A stretch of 64,000 bases of DNA from the NCBI GenBank assembly GCA_009731375.1, contig BJOX01000280.1, positions 53,412-117,411 on the forward strand, in the 5' to 3' direction. Made by a program: the position numbers and the translations under genes. The notes under the pieces were generated by a model. That model saw only the letters and a program-made list of their open reading frames with translations, was not told the DNA's origin and did no database searches. Below, one piece after another: positions 1 to 9,904 of this stretch (positions are counted from its first letter, which is position 1; each line of letters starts with the position of its first letter). The stretch is from Paulinella micropora. Lineage: Eukaryota > Cercozoa > Imbricatea > Euglyphida.

Positions 1-2
1 CC

Positions 3-413
3 CCGCCACCCCCCAGCCCGCACGGCCCCCTCCGGTCGTTGGCCAGGTCCTTCGAGGGCGCGACACTCTTCAACAGCTCCCTCAGCGCTTGGGACGTCAG
101 CTCGGTCACTTCCTTCGTCGGGACCTTCCGTGGCGCCAGCAGGTTCGACTCGGACCTGGCGTCCTGGCGCCTGGGCCCCGCTGACCTGGACCTGAGCTCC
201 ATGTTCGAGGGCGCGCGGTCCTTCAACCGCAGCCTGGCCGCCTGGAACGTGAGCGGTGTCGTCACTATGCAAAGACTGTTTTTCGGCGCTTCGTCGCTGC
301 GCCAGGACCTGTCGCGCTGGGACCTGGCCAACCTGGCGGCGGGGTCGGGCTGCCGGGACATCGCCGACCGCACGCGCGTGAGCCTGCGGTTGGGAGAGGC
401 CTGTAACATCTAG
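3..413 (+). CDS. BspA-like leucine-rich repeat protein (DUF285), 3' end only
   Basis: The reading frame is already open at the window edge and ends at TAG 411-413, so this is the C-terminal part of a longer gene. Four copies of the BspA/DUF285 signature are visible: F-x-GA-x-x-F-(N/D)-x-x-L-x-x-W-x-(V/L), for example FEGATLFNSSLSAWDVSS and FEGARSFNRSLAAWNVSG. The family is known from bacterial surface proteins and from large secreted repeat proteins of protists and some large DNA viruses; the repeats form a right-handed ladder that usually mediates binding. Adhesion or host recognition is an inference. It converges on the EGF-repeat gene across a 122-bp spacer. No ATG is visible, so start and full length are unknown. 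Confidence 0.72.
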   Translation, partial: PPPPSPHGPLRSLARSFEGATLFNSSLSAWDVSSVTSFVGTFRGASRFDSDLASWRLGPADLDLSSMFEGARSFNRSLAAWNVSGVVTMQRLFFGASSLRQDLSRWDLANLAAGSGCRDIADRTRVSLRLGEACNI

Positions 414-470
414 CTAGCAGCTACGGGCCCGCGACCGCGCCCGGCAGGGTTCTTGTCCGGTCTTACTAGT

Positions 471-509
471 ATTAAACGAGAGCTGCCAGACAGGACTTAC
501 TTTTTTATT
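471..509. promoter_or_regulatory. Back-to-back polyadenylation-type signals between convergent genes
   Basis: The 122-bp spacer between the two convergent genes carries ATTAAA at 471-476 for the plus-strand gene, about 60 nt after its stop. It also carries AATAAA on the minus strand at 504-509, about 27 nt after the stop of the EGF-repeat gene. Both are standard eukaryotic poly(A) hexamers, and the positions fit two mRNA 3' ends facing each other. Confidence 0.5.
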
Positions 510-535
510 TCCGCCTCCCACTGCCTCGGCCCCGG

Positions 536-3500
536 CTACACTGCACAGACCAGCCTGGCGCCGCTCTGCCACTCAAGCTGGAGCGACACTTCGTAGAGGC
601 CGGGCGGAGTGTCCACGGTCTCGGCGTAGGACCGGTAGGTGGAAACGACCACCAGGCGGTAGTAGTTGTAGAAGCCCTGGTTGTCGGGCACCGTAAAGTC
701 GCTGTACCAACTAGCGATATTCTCGGCCGTCTTCCACAGAAAGTTGTCGGTCGTCCACACCGAGACCCAGCTGCCGGGCTCGCCCGTCGTGCTGCCTACG
801 AGCACCACGCTGCGCGGGGCGGCCTCTCCGTTGCGGTCCGTCCGGAAGTACACGCGTCCCCCGGCTATGCGGAACCTGTCGCGCGTGTTGCCTAGCTGCA
901 GGTACTCCCCCGGCAGCGTGGTGCTGGTAGTGCGGGTAGACAGCGTACCGGCGTAGACTCCTCCCCCGAACAGGCCGCTGGTATAGAGTTGCGGGAGCAG
1001 CCGCCAGTGAGTGTAGTCGACCCCGTCGAACGCCCGCCAGGCCTCGCCGTAGGCCTGGCTCCGCGCGCTCAGGACCCAGCCGTGCTGCTGCAGCGCCGAG
1101 TTACTGCCGCCCCAGCGCGGCGCGGGGAACAGGCTGCGCATGCCGGCGGACGGGCGCGTCCCGGGCAGACAGACGCACTCGTAGCCCCCCTCCGTGTTGT
1201 TGCAGACCGTGTTAGCCCCGCAGCGGTGCGTGAGCGCGGCGCACTCGTCCAGGTCGGTGCAGGCACCGGTAGCGGGCGTGAGGCCGAAGCCCGGCGGGCA
1301 CGTGCAGTACCGCCCGCTACCGCCCAGCACTGTCTTGCAGCTGCCCTGGCAGTTGTGCGTGCCGGCGGCGCAAGGGTCCGGCGCCTGGCAGGAACGGGCG
1401 CTCTGGTTCCAGGCCGCGCCCGGCGGGCAGTAGCACGCGGGCCCGGACGGGCCGGCGAGGCACGCGGCCGCGCTGCAGTTGTGTGTGCCCGCCCGGCAGG
1501 GCCACAGCCGGCCGCACGCCGCGGGGTCGCCGGGGTAGCCCTCGTCGCACTCGCAGCCGTAGCTGCCGAGCGTGTTCAGGCACCGCGCGTTCGGCCCGCA
1601 CGCGTGGGTGCCACGGGCACACTCGTCTACGTCCGCGCACCAGCCCGCGCCGCCGACCAGCTCGAAGCCGGGCGCGCAGTCGCAGCGCGGCAGGCCGGCC
1701 GACACCACACACCGCTGGGCGCAGCCGTTCGCGGTGGCGTTGCAGGCGGCCGGGGGCGCGCACAGGCTGGTGTTGCCGGTGTAGCCGGGCTGGCACGCGC
1801 ACTGGTAGCTCCCGTACGTGTTCACGCAGGCCGCGAAGGACGGGCACGCGTGCGTGCCGGCCAGGCACTCGTCCACGTCCGCGCACCGCGGCACGTCGTC
1901 GGTGTACAGCGCCAGGCCCGCCGCGCAGTAACAGGTCTGTCCCACGGCCGCGGCCTTGCACGGCACGCCGGCGGGACAGGCCTGGCCCGTGGCGCCGCAC
2001 CCGGCCGGCGGCCCGCAGGCGGAGACCGAAGAGTTGCACGTGCACAGGTAGCTGCCCTCGGTATTGACGCAGGTGGCCCCGGCCCCGCACGAGTCGACGT
2101 CGAGCGCGCACTCGTCCGTGTCCTCACAACGCCCAGCGCGATAGTCGAAGCCGGGGCGGCACTGGCAGTACTGGCAGCCGACGGTGCGCACGCAGCGCTG
2201 GTCGCAGTTGTGGGCGTCGCACGTTGTCCGGGCGGTGCACGCCGCTGGGTCGCCGGTGTAGCTCGGGGGGCAGGCGCAGTAGTAGCTGCCGGGCGTGTTG
2301 ACGCACTGCGACGTGACCGGGCAGTTGTGCAGCGGGTGGGCGCACTCGTCCAGGTCGACGCAACCCGCCGCCTGGTTAGCCAGCAGGTAGCCGGCCGGGC
2401 AGTAGCAGCGCGGGCCCTCCGGCGCCTGCTTGCACAGAGCCCCGGGCGGGCAGGCCAACACGCCCGCCGCACACGCCGGGGGAGCGGCGCCGCACGTGAA
2501 GGCAGTACCGTTGTACAGCGCATTGCAGCGGCACGCGTACGTGCCCGGCAGGTTCACGCACTGGGACCCCGTCCCGCACGCGTCCTGCCCCAACGCGCAC
2601 TCGTCCTTGTCCTCACAACGCCCAGCGAGATAGTCGAAGCCGGGGCGGCACTGGCAGTACTGGCCGCCGACCGTGCGCACACACCGCTGGTCGCAGCTGT
2701 GGGCGTCGCACGTCGTCCGGGCGGCGCACGCCGCTGGGTCGCCGGTGTAGCTCGGGGGGCAGGCGCAGTAGTAGCTGCCGGGCGTGTTGACGCACTGCGA
2801 CGTGGCCGGGCAGTTATGCAAGGGATGGGCACACTCATCGAGATCTACGCAACCCGTCGCCTGGTTAGCCAGCAGGTAGCCGGCCGGGCAGTAGCAGCGC
2901 GGGCCTTCCGGCGCCTGCTTGCACAAAGCCCCGGGCGGGCAAGCCAGTGCGCCCGCTGCACACGCCGGGGGGGCAACGCCGCACGTGAAGGAAGTACCGT
3001 TGTACAGTGCGCTGCACCGGCACGCGTACGTGCCCGGCAGGTTCACGCACTGCGACCCCGGCCCACACGCGTCCAGCCCCAGCGCGCACTCGTCCATGTC
3101 CGTGCAAGTGGTGGTACCGCCGTAGCCAAGAGCGCAGCCACAGGGCCGGGCGGCGAGCGGGCTGAACTCGATCGCGGCGTCGAAGTTGTACATCAGGGGC
3201 CGGATACCTGTAGGGTACCGTCTATCGGGATCCTCCGTACGACCAATCGAGTTGAAGACTAGCCGCCAGTGCAGGAAGTACTGGCTAGTCGACACCTGGC
3301 ACCAGAACCGGGAAGAGATTACCTGATACTGCGTGGTGTACGCGCAGTAAAAGAAATAGTCGTCTCGCCATGCTGTGTCCAGTTGCTGACACCGCCGTGG
3401 CTGCCAAACAGGTAAGTCCGGACGGGCGAAAACCCGATTTCGCCATACTTTCTGTAAGCCTCGTAGTCCAGCTTCAGGGCGGTCGGGCGCCAAGGTGTGT

Positions 3501-4143
3501 TCGCGTGGCCTAGCTGCAGGTACTCGCCGAGCACTCCGGCCGTGGCAGCCGCGCCCGTGTAAGCACCTCCATTGGTGGTGTAGCAGTCCTGGGTGGGCGT
3601 CCAGTAGGACCCAGCCGAGGTGTCGAACGCCGCCCAGGCGTTCCCGCTGGACGCGTTGCTGCTCCAGCTGTGTGCCCCGGCCAGCGCTGCGGTCGCCAGG
3701 TGTGGAACATTGCCGCTGCGTGGGCGAGCGGTGGCCGGCTCGTACAGCACAAAGTCCGGGCTCCGGCAGCTGCACTGGTAGCCCCCGTAGCTATTGTTGC
3801 ACTGCGCGTACAGCCCACAGGTATGGGTACTAGCCGCGCACTCGTCGACGTCGAGGCAGTCGGCCCGGCCCCTGGCCACCAGGCCGACCGGGCACTGGGC
3901 CGCGCACGCGTATCCCCCCAGTGTGTTGACGCAGGGACCGCGCGCCGGGTGGCACTGGTGGGTGCCGGTCGCGCACTCGTCCAGGTCCAGCGTACAGGTG
4001 CCGTTGGGGCCCGTGTAGGGCTCTGGGGCTGGCAGCCGCTGGCCCCCCTCGAAGCCGCTCGTGCTTAGCCACAGGCACAGTGGAAGGGCTGACGCAGGGA
4101 CAGGCTCCAACAGGATTAACACACACAGGACAGTGCTCCACAT
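536..4143 (-). CDS. Secreted EGF-repeat protein with two discoidin-like modules (one frameshift)
   Basis: The protein begins with a clear signal peptide (MWSTVLCVLILLEPVPASA; an ATG at 4161 is an alternative start six codons earlier). Two calcium-binding-type EGF repeats follow (D-x-DEC motifs), then a module resembling F5/8 type C/discoidin domains, then about a dozen EGF-like repeats, then a second copy of the discoidin-like module at the C-terminus. GEYLQLG occurs in both modules. About 1,200 residues in total, rich in Cys and N-glycosylation sites; no membrane anchor seen. The frame changes once near 3365-3395, inside the first discoidin-like module, where the upstream frame runs to a stop at 3319. 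This is either a real mutation or a one-base assembly error. A role in extracellular carbohydrate or protein binding is inferred from the domain types. Confidence 0.75.
2121..3098 (-). repeat. In-frame 489-bp tandem duplication inside the EGF gene
   Basis: Two adjacent 489-bp units (2121-2609 and 2610-3098; 163 codons each) are almost identical. Each encodes the same set of EGF-like repeats ending in Gly-Arg-Cys-Glu-Asp. The unit length is a multiple of three, so the frame is preserved. The near-identity points to a recent duplication. Confidence 0.8.
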
Positions 4144-4626
4144 GCTAGCTCGTCGCGGCATTGGTTGCTCAGCAAAGGGCCTCCGCGAAGCGACGGGTGG
4201 TAAGGAAGGTGGTACGTGTCCTTTCCTATTCACACGACGGCCGTACAGCTCCTGTGCGTGGCTGGGAGCGGGCGAGGGAGGGGGAGGAGGGGAGAAGCCG
4301 GTCGTCTGCGGGAGAGGGGGAGACGGGGAGGGGAGTGTAGGTAGGCAGAGGGGGGGCAGGGTCCGCTCCGTGCGCCGCCCCTTCTTCCTCCCCTTCTTGC
4401 CCCGGCCAGAGCCAAAAGAAGAGTGCGCTTAGGGGGATTTTCTCTCCTCTCTCCCCCTCCCGCTGGATGCGCCTGCCTTGCCCCCCCCGTCCGCTCCGTT
4501 CTGGTCCAAGAGGAAAGGAAGAGATAACACGGCAGGCAGGCGGAGCTCTCTACAGCAAGACGCGGGGCCTCAGCACGCAGCGAACAGGAAAACGTCTTAT
4601 CTCCTTTCCCCGGGCCTTTTCTTGCC
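4144..4626. other. Divergent intergenic region, pyrimidine-rich
   Basis: These 483 bp separate the divergent EGF gene and the 690-residue gene and must hold both promoters. G-rich stretches (4250-4350) and a C/T-rich tract (4435-4485) are visible. I see no TATA box, no repeat and no convincing small ORF; those present are low-complexity. Confidence 0.4.
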
Positions 4627-6699
4627 ATGTCCACGGACGACTTCGCTGACGCGTGGGAAGGTGCAATGGACAGTTTGAACGGGCTTGTGAACAATGAGGA
4701 AGACATGATAGAACCTGTGACAAAGGCCTGGGCCGAAAGAGATGTCTCTAGGCAGCAGAACCTATGTCTCGAACTCTACGTGGATGACCCTGTTGGCTGT
4801 GTTAGAATACGGGGTTTTCTGACGGGCTTGGTTCTCTCTCAAGAGCTCCAGTCGCTGTGGCCTTGCATGCGCACTGTCACAATTAAGAATCGCCGGGAGC
4901 GGGCGCTCGTACTGCCGGCGCAACTCTTGGCCTTGCTCGCCGGGGCTACCCAGGTGGAGCTAGAGAATATCCATTTCGAGTATGATTGGAACACAGAACT
5001 CACTCTTACTCTACCGTTGGTAACGGACTTCTCCTTCACCAGAGTGACCATGCCACAGCAGACTGGCTCGCCGAGAAGGAGGTTCACTCTAATCTTTCCT
5101 ACAATACCGCACAAATTCGAGCTGATTGGCTGCGACTGTATCCACGGGGTCAGCAGCCGCGAGGGTAGACAATCGCCACAGGAAAAGAACTCTCGGGTCC
5201 GTATCGCGAGGAACTCTGCGCTAGAGGAGGTCCACCTCGCCGGGGCAAGCGCTCGGTACGATACCGCGACCGTGTCGGATTGTCAGGCACTAACGAGCCT
5301 GGTCTTACCTCCAGCCAAGCCCGTTGTGGTGGCTGATTGTCGGAGGCTACAGAGGCTGGTAGTACAGGCGCCAGAGGAAAAGGGAACACTCCCCGAGTAT
5401 CATTATGGGCTCCAGTTGGAAAAAGATCTGCCGGAGCTAAAGAGCGTGGCTGGCCCCTGGACCGACCGCCTGTGGCTTGACATCTCACAAGCTGTTGTGT
5501 CCTCGCAAGTACAGGGTTTTCGTGAAATCACAGCCCGGATGCATTTTGCTCTCCTCCAGGGTGCAGTATTACGCCTGGACTGGTCAGCAGACGACTTACC
5601 CGCCTGGTTTCGGCGCTGGCTGAACTATGACGCCAGAGGGCTCACTATCGACGTCGAAGACCATGGCCTAGCAGTCGCCCGGACCGGACGTTCCCCGCCG
5701 GCCGGGCCGGCCGCCGTGCCTACGGAGCTCCCAGCAGGTGGAACCGGCCAGCAGGTACTGGAGAAGCTGCAGGACGTGTACCCTGCGTGGTTGTCGTTGC
5801 AAGTCGAGCGTCGGCTCTTTGCGGGCGCTCCGTGCTGGCCAGGCCTGTTCTTGTTGGAGCTGCAGCGCCTGTACGGAATAACTCTGCCCCCCCGTGGGCA
5901 GAACCGAGCCGCGGACGAGCCACCCCTTTCCGCCGCGCTGACAGCTCTGCTTAGCCTGCCTACGCATTACACTGTGCTCCAACCGTCCGGGTCGCTGCAC
6001 CTGCGCGCTCGGCTGCGCCTGCTCTGCGCACAGGGCGTCCTGACCAGCCGGCAGCGGGTGGCGCTAGAACAAGAGGGGCTGCCATATCCACGCGGGCTGC
6101 AGTTTTCGCGGATCGGTGCAGATCTGCTGGCTGGCGTGCAAGAGGCAGTAGAAAACACAGGCCTGCTCCGCCTAGCCTGCGCTGAGCTACGGCAGCGACT
6201 GACCCAATACCACTGCCCCGAGCCTAACTCCGAGCTTCAACGGCTCGCGGCTGGGCTGAATCCGGGCACCCTCGAGAACCTGGTCCAGGCTGAGTACCGC
6301 GGCGGGCGCGGCCAGCTGCTAGCCTTCCGGCGGGCGGGGGCCTGGCTGTTGGCCGCGGCCTTCGCGCCAACGGGACTGGAGCCGGCCGCCGGGTGGCGCA
6401 GGGGGGTGCTCCAGTTGCTAGCGAAGAGGTTCCGGGAGACGCCCGGCTGGAAGGAACTGCCTGACGTTAAGGACGATCCGGGCACAGACCTAAGTGTCTG
6501 GGGGCGGAGGTACACTGCCCCGGCTAAGGTACCGGCGGAAGTAGAACCAGCCCTGCTTTGCTGCCTCGAGACTCTGTGGCCCCTCGGCCCTGGCGCTGAC
6601 ACTCGGTGGCCTGTGGAAGATGACGCTGAAGCGGTCCGGCAGCTCGCGAGCAAAGCGATCACCGAGCACGAACAGAAGTGGGCACCAGAGCCACGCTAA
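4627..6699 (+). CDS. Unknown 690-residue protein with degenerate leucine-rich-repeat-like region
   Basis: A single uninterrupted frame from ATG 4627 (MSTDDFADAWEGAMDSLNG) to TAA 6699. It is one of the few large genes here without a frameshift. Residues roughly 60-300 alternate short hydrophobic strands and polar turns in a leucine-rich-repeat-like rhythm (for example VSDCQALTSLVLPP then VADCRRLQRLVVQAP). The second half is helix-rich, with many Leu, Ala and Arg and no recognised motif. No signal peptide or transmembrane segment, so probably intracellular. I do not recognise the family. It is divergent from the EGF gene and convergent with the next large gene. Confidence 0.7.
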   Translation: MSTDDFADAWEGAMDSLNGLVNNEEDMIEPVTKAWAERDVSRQQNLCLELYVDDPVGCVRIRGFLTGLVLSQELQSLWPCMRTVTIKNRRERALVLPAQLLALLAGATQVELENIHFEYDWNTELTLTLPLVTDFSFTRVTMPQQTGSPRRRFTLIFPTIPHKFELIGCDCIHGVSSREGRQSPQEKNSRVRIARNSALEEVHLAGASARYDTATVSDCQALTSLVLPPAKPVVVADCRRLQRLVVQAPEEKGTLPEYHYGLQLEKDLPELKSVAGPWTDRLWLDISQAVVSSQVQGFREITARMHFALLQGAVLRLDWSADDLPAWFRRWLNYDARGLTIDVEDHGLAVARTGRSPPAGPAAVPTELPAGGTGQQVLEKLQDVYPAWLSLQVERRLFAGAPCWPGLFLLELQRLYGITLPPRGQNRAADEPPLSAALTALLSLPTHYTVLQPSGSLHLRARLRLLCAQGVLTSRQRVALEQEGLPYPRGLQFSRIGADLLAGVQEAVENTGLLRLACAELRQRLTQYHCPEPNSELQRLAAGLNPGTLENLVQAEYRGGRGQLLAFRRAGAWLLAAAFAPTGLEPAAGWRRGVLQLLAKRFRETPGWKELPDVKDDPGTDLSVWGRRYTAPAKVPAEVEPALLCCLETLWPLGPGADTRWPVEDDAEAVRQLASKAITEHEQKWAPEPR

Positions 6700-6942
6700 G
6701 GTAGTGCAGCCTCGGCACGGAGCTCGCTCCCCGGGCATCGGCCGGCAGACACTGGAAGGAGAGAAAGAAAGAGAGAGAGAGAAAGAGAGAGAGAGAGAGC
6801 AAGAAAGAAAAAGTCACCTAGTCTCGCGAATAGCTTTTTAATAAGTTCCTGGCTAAAAACAAGAGCATACGTGTGGGGGTGTCAATGTACAGCCTAGTCT
6901 AGTGCTACGAAGAGAGCCAGAGTCGCGTCGTCGTCGTCAGGC
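6700..6942. other. Convergent spacer with (GA)n tract
   Basis: This 243-bp spacer between two convergent genes holds a purine-only GA/GAAA tract at about 6761-6811. An AT-rich stretch at 6831-6865 (TTTTTAATAAG) may contain the mRNA 3' ends of both genes. No gene seen. Confidence 0.4.
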
Positions 6943-9052
6943 CTACTCCTCCTCATCCAGCGGCTCCGGCTCGATCTCTTCGACTTCCTCCACTTCCTCC
7001 CCGTCGTCTGCCTCCGCGTTCGCCGGCGGCGCGGGTGCCGGGCCCAGGTGGACCGACAGCGCGAACAGTTGTGCCCGGCCTTGGTCGGTGTGTTGCTGCG
7101 CGTCGACGCACTGCAGTCCCGTCCACGAGGCCCGCCCGTCCACGACCAGCTCGAAGCGCTCGCTGCCGGGTCGTTCCCACCAACGCCGCAGCCACTCGGT
7201 GCAGCGCCGCTCCGAAGCGAAGCACTGGCACATGTCGGGTGCCCACGCCAGAGACTCCACTTCGTGCTGTTCGGCCGAGGTGCGCAGGACCTGGCGGGGG
7301 TGCGCCGCGAAGCAGGCCAGGCCGTTGGGCCGGTACGAGCTCCTGCGCCAGGTGCCGGGCAGCGCCCCCTTGGTCTCCAGGGGCTGGCCCGCCAGGTGTA
7401 GCTCAGCCCGCCCCGGTAGGCCGTGATGGAGCACCAGAAAGGCGTTGGGCAGCAGGGCCAGCCGGGCCTGGGCCGGGCCGGGGGCTGCCTCGGCCGCCCT
7501 CTGCACGCTCCCGGGCCGCCAGGCCAGCAGGGCCGACGTAGCGGGGTCCACGCAGACAGCCCGGGCCAGGGCCTGCAGTGCTCGGCCCGCCTCGGTCACC
7601 AGCTCGGAGCTCTGCAGTCCGGTGGGGCGTTCGGTCGGCGCCAGGCACACGGGCAGGTACAGGCGCCCCCGGGCAGTGTCCTCCAGCAAGCGCAGTTCCG
7701 TCGTCTGGGTCTGTGGCTCGGCCCGGCCAGTGCGCGACAAGCTAAAGCACCGGCGCTCCGGGCCGCCGAGGCCGGAGCCCAGCAGCGGTAAGCTGGCTAG
7801 GCGGCGGGCCCGGCTCACGGGATCTACTTGCAGCAACGAGGCGCCACGCCCGGCCGTGCGCTTGGCCTGGAGCACCGGGGTCAGCGCCAGGGGCAGGGCC
7901 TCCAACGCCAGCGTGTACAGCTCGGTCACGGGCACGCTCAGGCTCTGGCCGGTGGCCGCCCACAGCCTAGCAAAGCTGTACAACACGCACAGCAGGCGCT
8001 GCCGGGCCACTAGGTCCGCGCCGAAGCCGAGCACGCGGTGCTGCAGCTGCTTGAGGGTGTCCACCACTGGAAGGAGCCCCTTGCGCTGGCGGAAGTTGCT
8101 GATGGCCTCGACGCTGCACACCACCGCCGTCGCCTGCGCAGCCATTGCCGCCACGTACAGGCACCCGTAGAACTGCCGGCTGCGCACCAGCGCCTTGGCC
8201 TGCGCCGCCGGCAACGACGTACCCAGGGGCCTGGGCTTCCAACGCGTCTCGGTGCGCAGCTCCTGCACTAGTTCCTTGAGTTGCTCGGCCGAGTCCAGCT
8301 GCACGAGCTGGCGCGCGGCTAGGGCTAGTATGGCGGGGCGCCCGCGGACCACCAGCTCAGCTCCTCCAGCGCCTGCGGCACCAGGAAGCACTGCGTGTGT
8401 GTCGCCCGCCCCGGCCCTTCTTCCGGGCCGGCAGATCCGGCTCCGCCGCCGCCGCCGCCCCCGCCCCGCCGAGCTCCGATTCCAGCACCGCGCGCACCGC
8501 CTGCACCACCTGCGTGTAGGGATGGAGGCGCTGCAACAAGCAATTGGTGATTTCGTCGCTGCCCGCCGCGAGCTCCGCGTTCTCCTGCAGGCAGTGGCAG
8601 TGCATCAGGGCCGCCTCCTGCTGGGCGTGCAAGTGCTGGTAGTAGTCGGTCGCCGTGTGCAGCGCGGCCACGAGGTCACTGAGCCGGTCCCAGTCGCCCT
8701 TGCGCCACACGCCATCCAGGACGGGCAGGCGTACTCCCGGTGCACGCTGGACCAAGTCCCGCAGCTGGCCCTCGGCGTGCCCCGCCGGCTTTTCTTCTTG
8801 CTGGTCCAGCTCGGCGCAGTGCGCGACAAAGTCCGCCCGGGCTAGCAGCTGTTGCAGCGGCGGCAGCGCCTGCGCGGCCCAGGGGTTCGCCGGGAAGCAG
8901 TGCGCCGGGTCGCAGACGTAGTCCAGCAGGGCCTGCAGGCTCTCTCGCAGCTCGACGCGGGCACAGTCGGGTTCTTCCTCGGCCGCAAAGATCAGCTTCA
9001 CGGGGGAGTGCGACGGGTGCAGCACGGTATAGGTGCCAGCGGTACTGAGCAT
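6943..9052 (-). CDS. Unknown ~700-residue protein with acidic tail (frameshifted near 8.37 kb)
   Basis: Two minus-strand frames appear to be one gene. The first starts at ATG 9052 (MLSTAGTYTVLHPSHSPV) and runs to a stop at 8357. The second has no ATG of its own (only GTG at 8391) and continues to 6943. They overlap by about 35 bp, so a one-base frameshift near 8357-8391 is the simplest reading; the end of the first frame is Arg/Gly-rich and unlike protein. The joint product would be about 700 residues, helix-rich and Cys-containing, ending in a strongly acidic tail (EEVEEVEEIEPEPLDEEE). No signal peptide, membrane segment or known motif. The divergent neighbour is the SNF2-type helicase; the spacer between them carries tandem repeats. 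Confidence 0.6.
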
Positions 9053-9365
9053 GTCGTGGGCTGGGCGTAGGAAAGTTAGCTTGTCTGACTGGCCTGCGGT
9101 CCAGTGAGTTTGTGAGCAGCACACGGTGGTCCAGCCCGGGGCCAGGCCGGCGGCGCGCGCCGCCCCCCCCCCGCGCGTGCCCGCAGTCAGGAGAGAGCGC
9201 GCACCGCCGCGTGCTGCCACGGGCCCGCCGTGCGCGCCGCTCGCGCGCGCCCTGGGGAGGGGAGGACAGGGGGGGGGTCGGCGCCAGCCGGTGCGTGCCG
9301 CCGCCCACGGGCGCACGTGCCCGTGGGAGGGGGTGCCTCCCCGAGAGGGAGGGAGCGTGCCAGTG

Positions 9366-9686
9366 CGTGCCGCCGCTCACGGGCGCCCGCCGGCCAGGGG
9401 AGTGCCGGCACGTGCCGCTGCCAACCAGCGCCCGCGGCCGGGCGGCGTGCGGGCAGGCGTGCCGCCGCCCACAGGCGCCCGCGGCCGGGCGGCGTGCGGG
9501 CAGGCGTGCCGCCGCCCACAGGCGCCCGCTGGCCAGGGGAGTGCAAGTGCGTGCCGCTGCCCACAGGCGCCCGCGGCCGGGCGGAGTGCCAGTGCGTGCC
9601 GCTGCCCACAGGCGCCCGCGGCCGGGCGGAGTGCCAGTGCGTGCCGCCGCCCACAGGCGCCAGCGGCCGGGCGGCGTGCGGGCAGG
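9366..9686. repeat. 45/47-bp GC-rich tandem repeats in a divergent promoter region
   Basis: The 852-bp spacer 9053-9904 between divergent genes holds about seven contiguous units beginning CGTGCCGC(C/T)GC at 9366, 9411, 9458, 9505, 9550, 9595 and 9640, with a degenerate one near 9686 and a possible outlier at 9295. Two unit types alternate irregularly: 47 bp ending GCGTGCGGGCAGGC and 45 bp ending GAGTGCCAGTGC. Units lie head to tail without spacers. The rest of the spacer (9053-9365, 9687-9904) is GC-rich with C- and G-runs and no gene. The place suggests a regulatory or replication-related repeat; that is inference. Confidence 0.7.
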
Positions 9687-9904
9687 CGTGCGCCGGCTGG
9701 CCGGGACGGCCTGCTCCCCCCCCCCCCCAGCGCGCGTCGCTGCCGACCCAACACGCGCGCGGCCGGGCCGCGTGCCAGCACGCGCTGGCCAGCACGCGCT
9801 GGCCAGCGCGCGACCACCGTGCGCGAGGGGGGGGCGCGCCCCGAGCGCCGCTCGTCTCTGCTCCAGAAGTCTGTCCTCCAGCTACTTTCGAAGCTACCGA
9901 GACG

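Noticed and set aside
989-3262. 757-codon plus-strand frame opposite the EGF gene
   Set aside because: Antisense shadow in GC-rich repeats: Arg/Ala/Val-rich, no domain, and the other strand has perfect EGF spacing.
9366-9686. CRISPR-like array
   Set aside because: Units are contiguous with no unique spacers and the genome is eukaryotic; these are minisatellites.
9126-9904. Open frames through the tandem repeats upstream of the helicase
   Set aside because: They only translate the 45/47-bp repeat and C-runs; the helicase homology starts at ATG 9905.
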